Below are positions 49,392 to 61,300 of a stretch of DNA of 64,000 nt, one piece after another (positions within the stretch are counted from its first letter, which is position 1; the number at the start of each line of letters is the position of its first letter). A model generated the notes under the pieces. It was given only the letters and a program-made list of their open reading frames with translations, was not told where the DNA came from and ran no database searches. The translations under genes and the position numbers were made by a program. The DNA is from Tomocerus qinae (taxonomy: Eukaryota > Arthropoda > Collembola > Entomobryomorpha > Tomoceridae): positions 39,845,909-39,909,908 of the forward strand of contig CM034547.1 of the NCBI GenBank assembly GCA_020055645.1, given 5' to 3'.

Positions 49392-52300
49392 ATGACATTA
49401 AATCAGAGCAACACCACGGCAAATAATCTAGGAGGACCTGGTTTTCGAGTAAAATGGTCTGATCACTATAACTCAGCTTGGATATTTGAAGGATGTGATG
49501 CAATAGCAATTAGGGAAGGAACACAAAATCTATTCGAGCATCTGGTTGCTTCAAAGGTTAATAACTTTAAAGAACATTAAAAAAATGGATTCTATGTTTT
49601 GGAAATTGGCTGACTAATAATTGATACACTTTTATAAATTACAGGAAATCATTGTTAGTTCTTCTAAGCCGGTGCTAAACCAAACGGTCAATTTACCAGA
49701 CTACGAGTATGAAAAAACCAGTTTAGCCGAACAGAAACGTCATGTAATTTCTCAATTGCTAGCTCAATTAGAATTGGCTTCCGCAGTATGTCTAGAATCG
49801 CCTTTTTTCGGAATTCTTCGTAAAAGACTGTTAATTGTTCATCGCATACTCTACGCACTCTATACCAAATTTCACGACAAAGATGTTGGAGTAAGTCATA
49901 TTAAATTGTGTTTTCACTTTGGACACGTTTTATTTTATGAAGATTGACTTTTCTTTTTTGTATCTACAGTCTGAAACTACTGGCAATGGAACATCTTGTT
50001 CCAATGCGGAGGTTAGAGAAGCAGGGAAACGGAATCAAGAAGTTTCCACTACAGCAAGTGTGACTTTAATTGAAATGGGCGTACGAACTGGTCTGAGTCT
50101 AATATTTAGCATCCTGCGTCAAAATTGGTCTCAAAACTCAGGTTTGTTAAATATCGATGTCCTTATTTTATGCAGTTATTTTACATTTTTAATTAACGTG
50201 TTTAATGTACTGTGCATTTGATTTAAATTGCAATAAAAATTTTTGTATAAATTAAAGTTCTGATAAAATGAAACCATGATCCATGAAAAAATTATTGGAT
50301 GAATAAAATGAAATAACATGATTCTGTAGCATACTGGTTTGCAGAATGCAATAACTTAGGTGTATTTTTAATAATATTACAGCCCAAGCAACTCTTTGTA
50401 CCGATGTATTACAAACAGCATCAGAAGTTCTGTGGAATCTTCCACCAATGTCTTTGGCCAACGAGTTAAAAATGCCTGCTTTAGGACAAAAGTCTCTTTC
50501 AGAAGTTACAAAATTTTTGAGGCAGATTGTTGTTCCTAGCTCTGGTGCAAATCTTGAAAGTGTGTTGCAAATTTTTTAACAACATTATAATAGTATAGTA
50601 TATCTATAAATATTTACATGGTACAATTACAAAACTAATTCTTTTACAACATCAGGTCGTGTTTTGGGTGCTGAAATAATGTTAGGACTAGCTCTTCAAA
50701 GGGGTAGTTTGCAACATTTATTGGAATGGATTGAAATGGCTTTAAATTGCTGTGGTGAGAATGAGAAAGAAATGTATGTGACAAAGCCCGTTGTTATATC
50801 AGCCCTAACCACAATTAGACAAAGTTGTGTCAGAGATTTTGAATCTAAATGGGAGGTAGATGTTAATACAGATAAATTGGATCTTTACTACGCTGCAGTA
50901 ATTTTACTGAACGAAGTAAGTTTTTTGATATTTCGCATGAAATTATTGGACCTGGATATTTAAAAGGTATTACACATTCATTACCTGATTGCAGCTGGTG
51001 GACGTGTCTACAAAATTTGATTTAAAAGACAATGATAACTTGGAAGACAATTCCTCAAAATTGGCGCAACGTGTCACAGACTATTCGAATTCGAATTCCA
51101 CAGTAAGACTGAATAAATGCAGCAACACCACTAAATTATCGGAAGTTTTGGTTTGGGGATCGAATTCATCTTATCAGTTGGGGGAAGCAGGGCCAGACCG
51201 AGTTTTGCATCCAAAAGTTGCTCCTTCTTTTGTGGATGTGGTCTATGTATGTGCTTTAATTGCCCTTTTTTGCTATTATATTACTACACTATTGTTTTAC
51301 ATATCTATATACCTTCTACGTAAATATAACTAATGTTTTGCAGGCTGAGGCTGGACAATATTGTACATTTGCCATTAATGCAGATGGAAGCCTAAGTGCT
51401 TGTGGGAAAGGTTGTTATGGCCGTTTAGGGCTAGGTGAGCATTAATAGAGTGATAGAATGGCTAAAAAATATGCATTTAGTTTGTATAGTAATATCGATA
51501 AATAAAATATTCGATGGCCTGAACTTTACAGGAGATTCTAGTAACCAGCCAATTCCAAAGCAGTTACCAATTTCTTCAGAGTTAAAGTTTAAATCTGTTT
51601 CGTCATCGAAAGGAAGTGATGGTCACACTTTAGCTTTAACATGCGACGGACAAGTGTTTTCCTGGGGAGATGGTAAATAATTTTCGTGATAATTATGCTC
51701 AAGTACAAATTAAAAACAAGTATTATTACATTATTCTCATAAATAATTGTCTACTGTAACATAACATTTAAATTTGTGATACAGGGGACTATGGAAAACT
51801 AGGGCATGGTGGAGTTGCTACAGAAAAATATCCGAAATTAGTTCAAGGAGTTCTGGTTGGAAAAATAGTCAAATGTATTTCTGCTGGATTTCGACATAGT
51901 GCTTGTGTTACAGAAGGTGGTGAATTGTACACGTGGGGAGAGGGTGAAAGTGGTCGTTTGGGTCTGGGAGACACAAATGATAGACAGGTACCCACACTTG
52001 TCAAAGATGTTTGCAATGTTGGTATTGTCGCATGTGGAGGTAGTCATACAATCGCGGTTTCTAGCTGTGGAAGAATAGTCTGGTCTTTTGGTGCTGGAGA
52101 GTACGGAAAACTGGGTAATACAAAATAGCATTTACACTTCTAACATTATTGATATTCGTTGATTGACAGTGTTATGATTTAATGTAGGGCATGGGTCCGT
52201 GATGAGAGAAATACGACCACGTGTGATAGAATTCCTTCAAGGGTTAACCATAGTAAAAATTGCTGCTACAGCTTATGCATCATTTTGTGTGACGGACAAC

Positions 52301-55300
52301 GGCGAAGTAAGATCGTTTATTTATAAGTACAATAGTGACAACTGTAGAATTATTAGAACGTCTGACATTTTTTATATCTCTCGCAGTTGTACGGATGGGG
52401 CACTGGAGCCTGTCTTGGTAGAGCATCTAATGAAACAAAGATAATGACACCTGAGCTGTATTCAGATTTAATTGGTGAAAAAATTGTAGAAGTTTCATGT
52501 GGAGAATCTCACGTAGTTGTTTTGACGGAGAAAAATGAAGTTTATGCTTGGGGTATTTAAGTATTAACTATTCGATTCGCGATTACATAGTCATTAATTG
52601 GAAAATAATGTTATGCAATTAATCTATAGGAAATAATTCAATGGGTCAGTGTGGATTGGGAAACTCAATATCTCCGGTTTTGAATCCTAAAAAGGTCATT
52701 GGGCTTGATGGCTTAAACATTCATTCCATTTCAGCTGGAACTTCACATTCTATTGCCTGGACCACATCCCGATCTCAACGGTGTGAAAGGTTAACATTTA
52801 TTATGCTAAACTGAACTAAACTGAGTGATCTTCATAATTTGAAACATATTTTTAACAACCAGGGAAAATTTTTTAAATTCCACTCCGTTCTGGATGGATG
52901 TCAAAGAAGACACGATTGCCATTCTTAAAAGTTTTCTCCAGCAATATGGTCTCAATTTTTCCAAAGTGCAATCTCCCTTTGGATCTGAGAGGTATTTAAT
53001 TTATTTAATTGTGAATATGTGACTACCATAAAATAAATACTAACGGTTAAAATATGTATGCAGTGAACACCAGAACTTTGTAGTTTTGTGTCTCCGACTT
53101 CTTAACGGACATTGCTCTTTAATGGTACAAAGACCAATTCAAGCAGGTTCTTCTTTGGAAAAGCAGTTGTCGGAATTAAGAAGCCTATTTTTCAAGTAAT
53201 CAACATAAATATAACATCACAACATGAAAGTTTAAAATGACGAGTATTTGATTCCAATCAATGATTCATTTTTTGACAGAATGTTAGATATGCATTTACC
53301 TAGTTCAGTGCAACAAGCAGTTGGAGAAACTTTACTAACAGGAGCTCCTATTCTTCTTCCCCCTTTGCGAGAAAAATTATGTTTACTGTTGGATATGCTT
53401 AAAGAAGTTAACAATCTGAGTAAAGGACAGGTACGCAGTATAAATAAAATTCACAGTCTTCTTCACAGCAATTCAGTCTTTCAATCTAGAAAAGCAAAGC
53501 ATTTTCTTACCCATAATTTAACGGTTTCATTTGATTCTGTAGACACTTTTGTGCGGAGTGATTTTTACAAGTTTAGAAGATCATCAACAAATGGCTCATA
53601 TGCTTGGATTAGCTCGTCCTACAAAACCGTCTGATCAGTTCTCCGTTGGAGAACTTGTGTGGACAGAGCAATTGATGAAAAGTTTGCTTAACATTTTGGC
53701 CAATGAAATTGTAAGTATAGAATTTTTAAATTCTGAGTAAAAGGAAAGCCATAGTTTAATGTCAACTAACTAACTCTCTCTTAGGAGAAAAGGTTGGACT
53801 TGCTTGAGAAGGATATCAACAGTGAAATTGTAGACGTTCCAATAAGTGTATTCAACCAACGACTTTTTGACTTACTCACCTCTCTGCAAAATCATATATT
53901 TTCACACTGCATTTGTTGTACTAATGCTAAGTCAGATTTCGTAAGCCGTAACAACATTATAATAATTTTTAATGACATGTGTAGACGGATTTGATATTTT
54001 CTGTAAAAATAATACAGGGTAACGCTCTCTGGGGAATTCTTGTCGATCATCTGCAACATTTAATAAAGTGTACCACGAAAATATATACACGAATTAGCAA
54101 AATATTGACTTCCAAGCTGGACCATCACAGCAAGATTGCAAGTAAATATAATCAGTGATTTATTTATGAATATATACAGTTTTCTACTATATATTATGTC
54201 CATATTTATTTCTCTAAGTCTAACCTGAATTGAAATTACAAGTATTTATGAATTTTTGTTTGTACCAGCTACAATATTACTAACTTATTCTTCTTGTTTA
54301 GGTGTAATGTATGTTACCGTCGGAGGCTCTATGCTATCAAGAATACTTCACACAATGCTCCTTCCAATTGGAAATCATTTCGACTCTGTAATTCCGTCAC
54401 TCTTAAAATTGTTAGTAGCAATGGAAGAAATTGTTAAAAGTTTACCACAAGCTGACGTTCAACGTTATCATGAAGACTGGAACCCAGGTGAGTTCTTAAA
54501 AGTAATTTATTAATTTTAATGAAAAAGTGCGCATATTACTCCTGAAACTAATCGACTAATGACTATCCATTGAGATTTAAATTTTTTGATTTTAATATGT
54601 AGAAGCGCATACACCTACAGCACCCGAATCGGTGAACAATTTAGAAGAAAAGCCTGATCGAATGTGGACTTGGTTTATGGACATGGAAAGGACTTGCAGT
54701 CATTTAATTGGAAGACTTGTGGGGGAAATGATAAGAGGCACGCCCAGAATCCATGAAGAGGTCATCTGTAAAAATTGGTTGACGAGCAGGTTATTGTCGC
54801 ATGGGTTGGAAGGAGATACACAGGATATTGGTTAGAACTTTGCTGAATAGTTATGTATAAATAAGTGTTGAATAATATATTAAAATAGCTATTATTTGGC
54901 TTTTCAGAAAACGTGATCGAAGTACTCTGTAATCTTTTGATTATTAAAAAGGATGATTGGATGGAACAATTAAAGTTAGCCATTGACAATAGATTCAACA
55001 TAGATTTAGTTAATTTACTAGGAATGATTACACCCGTTCCAGTCAATGACCAAGACGTAAATATTTTAACTCTTTTGAACACGTTTAAAGTTTTGGAATC
55101 ATGACATAAATGTCTTAGGTATAAATGGTTTCTGTTTTGCAGTCGGGAAATGTAAGCTGCTTGTACGAGTTAATGTTTGAACATGCAAAAAGTTTAGACT
55201 GGGACACTTGTGATGTTGAGGACGACCCCCTGCTGGACTCGGCTTCCAGAATTTTGTTGTTAGCGCTGTTGAAACATACTGGTCTTGTCGGTCAAATGAC

Positions 55301-58300
55301 TAACATGTCTGTGTAAGTCCCTTATCGTCGTTTAGAAATAAAGTAACATCATAAAAAATCATATCAAATCTATCGAAGTGAATAACCATTGCTAAACTTT
55401 TTATAGTCCTGAATCTCGTCATAGCTCTAAACTAGACGAAATATTCACGCTGGTTTTCCACTTGCGTACAAAGTTACTAGCAATGAGACAAGATGAGCTG
55501 CTGAAGAAGAGTTTACCTCCCACGTCGGTGGTGGAGGAGGCAGAGCAAAATGTGTCCGGCCTAGGTCGTCCCGGACCTTCAGCGGCTGTGAACCTTGAAC
55601 CTTTCAACAACATTTGGGACGATGAAATGGTCCCGCTCTCCTCCTCTCCAGTTATCTATGACCAGAGAACACGGAGTAGCACCGCTATTGTGGATGGGGA
55701 TGACGCCGATGATGGATTCAGTCCACGGCGAATGAGCAGACCTCCGCCAACGTCTATTCAGTCTATGTCAGTCTCGACAGCAGGCAATCACAATCAGAAC
55801 CAGGGCAACTTCTGCCCAGTGACGGAAATGGAGGAACACATTGCGAATAGTCTGACTGCTGCTCTAAATCTTTCGTCGACGAGGACAAACGTGCAAACCT
55901 TCGGTAGGTCTTCAAGAGGCCCCTCTGGCCGCGGCAGTCGACTTAGGTCCAGACTCCCCGAGGAAGAGGCGGCGTCTCGGCCTTTACCCGGTCTCACGTC
56001 TACGACCACATCTGTCATAGACTTGACAAATGAACCAGACAGTGTAGAACCTGAGTCACATCCGTACTTTTTACTGGGCGTGCCACCGACGAGAAACAGC
56101 TCCACAAGAGACCATAATTCCGAACCCTTCAACAATAACATAGTGCAAGGAAGCCGAAGTACCGGAGGAACGGCTCCTCCCGTTCGGGGTACAGATACAG
56201 CCAAAGCCCCCACTCCAGACGATAAGGCAGATTCTTCGGCTGTAGACCCGGCTGTCGAACTTGGTTATGAAGAAATGTGTCATGCTGTGATCCGCAAATC
56301 TCTTTTTCTGTTGGTGGGAGTTAAAACATCTATAAATTTCAAAACACATATGAACGCTCCTCCTTCATTCCCCGAGGGTACAGAAGAATGCGATGCAAAC
56401 GGAGAAGATAGTGACAAAGGCTCGACAGCGTCCAACGACGACTACTACTACTACGACATTGAAGATGATACGGAATTGCCCTCTGCCAAAAGCTCAGAAA
56501 CCTTTCGATCTCCAGAAAGCAGAAAATACTCAGACGGAACCTCCCTTCATCGCGGACAGCGGCGAGGGGCTCTCATCGTTAGAAAACTTGGCAGGAATAT
56601 CCTGAGATTTGTGGCTAATGACATCGTAGTGTTGAAACGGGACTGGTTCACTGACTCCTTAGCCTCTACCGATGGATGGACCTCCGAACCAAAGATTCTT
56701 TTGACTGCGATGAAGAAACAACAAGAAAGGGCGACAATGCGCATAGAAGCCCTAGGCAGAATCTACCAACTGGTATCCACTTCCAAAGTCATCGAGAAAG
56801 GCAGTTCAGAAAAGGAGGAAGGGATCGTCGAGGCAGAATTTCTGTCTTCGGTTCACGAGTTTTTGCTGGCCGGGTGCTTCCAACTCGGCCTCAACTCGCC
56901 TATCAACCTTCTGAAAGGAGACGTCCATAGCGCTGCGTATGAAACGCAGTTGCAACTCTCGCACTACTTGGATTCCATTCAAGCAGCACCTCACCAAATG
57001 CAGAAAAGAGTCATTGAAACTGTTCATAACATTATGCAGTGGATCATTGCCAGTGTTCATGGTCAGTGCATTAATTCAGTCCAAAATCCTGGAACGGAAA
57101 AAACACAAAACGACGAGGTCAAACTTTTAAATTTATTCGCTCTCAGCTGCCGTTTCAAAGCCAACGATATCAAACTAGTAGTCAATTCCGGTCTTTTGCT
57201 CGTCCTGGAAAAGTTTTGCGCCAGCAACTCAAGTGAAACTGGAGTGCTGGGAAAAATCAATAACGACACTTGGTCGGGATTACCCTATCCCCATTATGTA
57301 ACTGTTGCCAGTGTCCGACTTCTTCATATGATTGCAGTCTCGACAGCGTAAGTCAAAGGCTTTAAATGTGAAATGTAAGAAAATATATTCAAAAATTGTT
57401 ATAACAAATTGTTAGGTATGTTATGACTTATTGGTTTCAGGATCAACGCAGTCAAATTGCCTGATTCTGTTATAGAAAAGGTTGTCGAAGTTCTTTATTC
57501 ACAGTTGCTGTCAATGTTGACCATTTTGTGCGGAAATAGAGTTTCGTGCGACGGCGGATCTCCCACTCCAGTTGGAACTCCTGACACGCCCATTGTATCC
57601 TTATCTCCAGTCGCTGAGTCTGAAAAACATTTATGTGATTCTCCCTCTTTTGTAAGATTTCTCTTCAAGAATAATGATGTGATTAAATGAGTATTGAATT
57701 TACATTTAGCAATTGTGTACTTTCATGATGCAGGGCCCACCACTGTTGACGCCGTTAGAAAAACAGGATATGGAAATGAGACTAGGAGACTACTTTGTAT
57801 TTCTTCGTAGGCTAATATCTCGCAGTCCTATGGGAAGATTTCTTTGTCGGCCGCACTGGATCAAATTGCTTTTGTCATTTTTATCTGTAAAACCATGTAA
57901 TGACGTAGAGACTTTTTTGAAGTTAGAGGAAGAGGAGGAGGAGGAAATTCGTGCGAACAGTCCAAGGATACCTTCTCCTTCATGCTCATCAGTCCAAGGC
58001 TGTGGAAAGTCAGACGGAGGCTGCAGTTCTGGAAACCGGAGCAGACACAGTAGTCAGAATGGAATCGGTTTATCTGAGGTCGGCATTCAGATGTGCAGAA
58101 ATATATTATTCACTCCTGGACTAAGACCCAGACTTTTGGCGGTTCAACTTCTTGAGTCAATATTAATTTCCATGCCGAAGGATATGACCGATTTAAAAGA
58201 GCAGGTACTGTTGCTCACTACTCCTTTGCATTATGTATTTTTGTGTTCTCTACGAAGTTAACAAAATTGTATTTTCCCCATTTAGGTTGCCAAAGATTTG

Positions 58301-61300
58301 TTACAACAACTCTCTGATTGTGTCTGGTCTATTCCTATGTACGAAAGGGCGAAACGCAATATTTTAAACCGTGAGGAAGTTTGTCGAAGTATTTACGGTA
58401 CGTATTAAATTATTAAACAACCTGGAAAGTATAATATGCATTCTGGGACACATTTAAGCTCTAAGTTTACAAATTGGTTTTCTTTCAATCATATACTATT
58501 ATCGAAATTATTGTCGATATTTTTGAATGCAGCATTTTACACATTTCACTGAGCGTCGTTTTTAAAAGTCTTTTGGTTAACATTTTATAAAAAAAATACT
58601 GCGTCTTAGTATGTTTTAGAATAAGTACAATATCATTAGTTTCGATACAATTTGTAATAATCCGCCTGTGAAATATTTCCTATTAACATATTTTTGACGT
58701 TTATGCTTTGCAGGTGAAATGCTGTTTTCTGATAGAAATGATAGTGTCAAGTTGTCTTTCGATACTGACAAGGCCCTGTGCTGCTACATAGAGAACGGAC
58801 TCAATTTGGTCCATGGACGCGGCGGGAGAGGATACGGGGTAGCAAACGTTGGATTTTCGTCTGGTAAAGTTTCATTTTAAATAAGGGAATATTATAAGAA
58901 ATAAAAAGTCTGATTTCCATTAAAACTTTTATACAGGATGTCATCAATGGAAATTTTTGATCGTAAAAGAAAATAAAGGAAATGAAGGAACTTGCATTGG
59001 TGTATCAAAATGGCCTATCAAAGATCAAAGTCATCGAACAACTTCTGATATGTGGCTATACCGAGCTTACAGGTGACTAATATCAATACAAAGTCAAATA
59101 CCATTTGTAATTTGGTTTCACAAACACAAGAGTTTGTGCAAAACATCCGCTGACCACATTTCATTTGTATGTTTTTAGTGGTAATCTGTACCACAGAGGA
59201 GAGCTTCCTTTATCACTTCCAAGCTATACTCAAGGAGATTATATAACAGTTGTGCTTGATGTCGACAACAAAACTTTAAGTTTTGGAAAGAATGGAGAAG
59301 AGCCCATTTTAGCTTTTCAGGATGTCGAGGCTTCTGAATTGTTTCCTTGTGTTTTATTTTATAGCACAAACCCAGGTGAAAAAGTAAGTAAACTTATTTC
59401 ATGTTATTTTCTCTAATATTGACTGATTTTATGTTAATGGTCCTTAATATTTTACTGCTTGTTGAATTTTTTGTTGATAAGGTAAAAATAACAGACTACG
59501 AACCAAAAAGACCTTTAAAAACACTCCTACCTGGAGAACCGCAATGTGCTCCTATCGCCGCTACACTGGCAGAATCTCATGTTGCGCTCATTAGAAAACT
59601 TCACATTTCAGAAGGATGGACTAAAGCGGTATTTCTCGTATTTTTAATGTATACAAATTGTTAATAGCTTGAATTGCAACATTTAATTTTTGCAGTTTAA
59701 CGAGTGTTTCCTTGAGCGACTCTACAATGGAAAAGAATTTTTCTATGATTCGAGTGGAGACAAAACGCCGACTCCATCTGAAGCAAGTGAGCTAGATGCA
59801 TCGCCAGAAGAGCCATTGCCGAGAGAAATTCCAGAAGTAGAAAAAGAGAGTTGCAAAAAGATTATTCCGAGCAGCCATGAGGACATCGAGCGTTTGTGCA
59901 AAGAAGTTTGGCCAGTGCTGGCCGTCATCGGCGGGGTTGACCGTGGACTTCGAGTTGGAGCCAGATGCATTCATAAACCAAGTGGGAAGAAAGCCATTGT
60001 GTTGGGAACATTAAAAACCGGGCTAACTTCAGTGAAGGTCCAATGGGATGATCCGGACTCAACTGTTAGGTATGCATTGATATTGATACAATTATCATTG
60101 TCATGTCATGAATTATTAATGTTGTCACTACAAAATAAATAAAACTTTGCCCTTTTGGTATTAGCGATGCACTTGTCAATAGTTTGGAGCCCCTTCCGAG
60201 TATTCAGTTTGATGCAGCTAAGTTTAATTCCATAACGTCAGATGTGCTGAGATTTCTTACTAAACTTTGTGGCATTACTGACGAGGTATCATTCTCTCAC
60301 TTTCTGCTGCTTAATATTTATTAATATTTACAAAAATATCATTCATGGGCCCTCAGCATCTTAAAGGTTCCAAATGAATCAAAACAAAAATTGCTGTTTC
60401 CTCAAATTCATTTTATTCCAAAACTTCAGCTAAATTGACGGTTATGAAAATTTTGAGAGGTTAAATTAAATTTAATTTTAGCCAATTTGTCACGGGGGGT
60501 TTAGCCAATTTCTCACGGGGTAGTTTTAGCCAATTTCCCACAGGGTGGTTTTAGCCAATTTCTCACGGTGCGGATTTAGCCAATTTCTCACAGGATGGTT
60601 TTAGCCAATTTCTCACGGTGCGGTTTTAGCCAATTTCTCACGGGGTAGTTTTAGCCAATTTATTACGGGTGGGTTGAGCCAATTTCTCACGGGTGGGTTG
60701 AGCCAATTTCTCACGGGTAGTTTTAGCCAATTTATTACGGGTGGGTTGAGCCAATTTCTCACTGGTGGGTTGGGCCAATTTTCTCTCTGGTGGGTTGGGC
60801 CAATTTTCTCCCATGGGGTTTTAGCCAATTTCTCACGGGTGGGTTGAGCCAATTTCTCGCGGGTGGTTTTAGCCAATTTCTCACGGGTGGGTTGAGCCAA
60901 TTTCTCGCGGGTAGTTTTAGCCAATTTCTCTCATGGGGTTTTAGGCTATTTCTCACGGGGAGGTTTAGCCAATTTCTCATAGGGTGGTTTTAGCCAATTT
61001 CTCACGGGGTGGTTTTTGCCAATTTTTCACCAGTGTTTTAGTACATTTTTCATCAATTTAAGCATACAATATTTTTCATTTGTGTTTACATAGTTGCATT
61101 TTCCTTCGGAAAATATTGAGCATCCGTTTGAAGGTTCAGTTGTAGAAGAGAAGTCTGCGGAAGGAGACGTTGAACAGGAAGAAGAGATGACGACCTCTTT
61201 GAAGTGTATCAAAGGAGAATCTTCACAATTATATCTTTGGGACTCAAACACTGTCTACCCAAGTGCTAGCATTCAGATCCCTCTCACAACTTGTTCGTCG

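Noticed and set aside
53248-53634. Continuous 128-codon frame read through to 53634 as one HERC1 exon
   Set aside because: Homology requires splicing 53430 to 53543 and a frame change; GQ followed by TLLCGVIFTSLEDH aligns with human HERC1 without gaps.
55794-56213. 139-codon antisense frame inside the large HERC1 exon
   Set aside because: Shadow of the serine/proline-rich HERC1 coding frame.
60613-60993. Repetitive frames on both strands (REKLAKTT-like and QFLTGG-like)
   Set aside because: Artefacts of the HERC1 intronic minisatellite.
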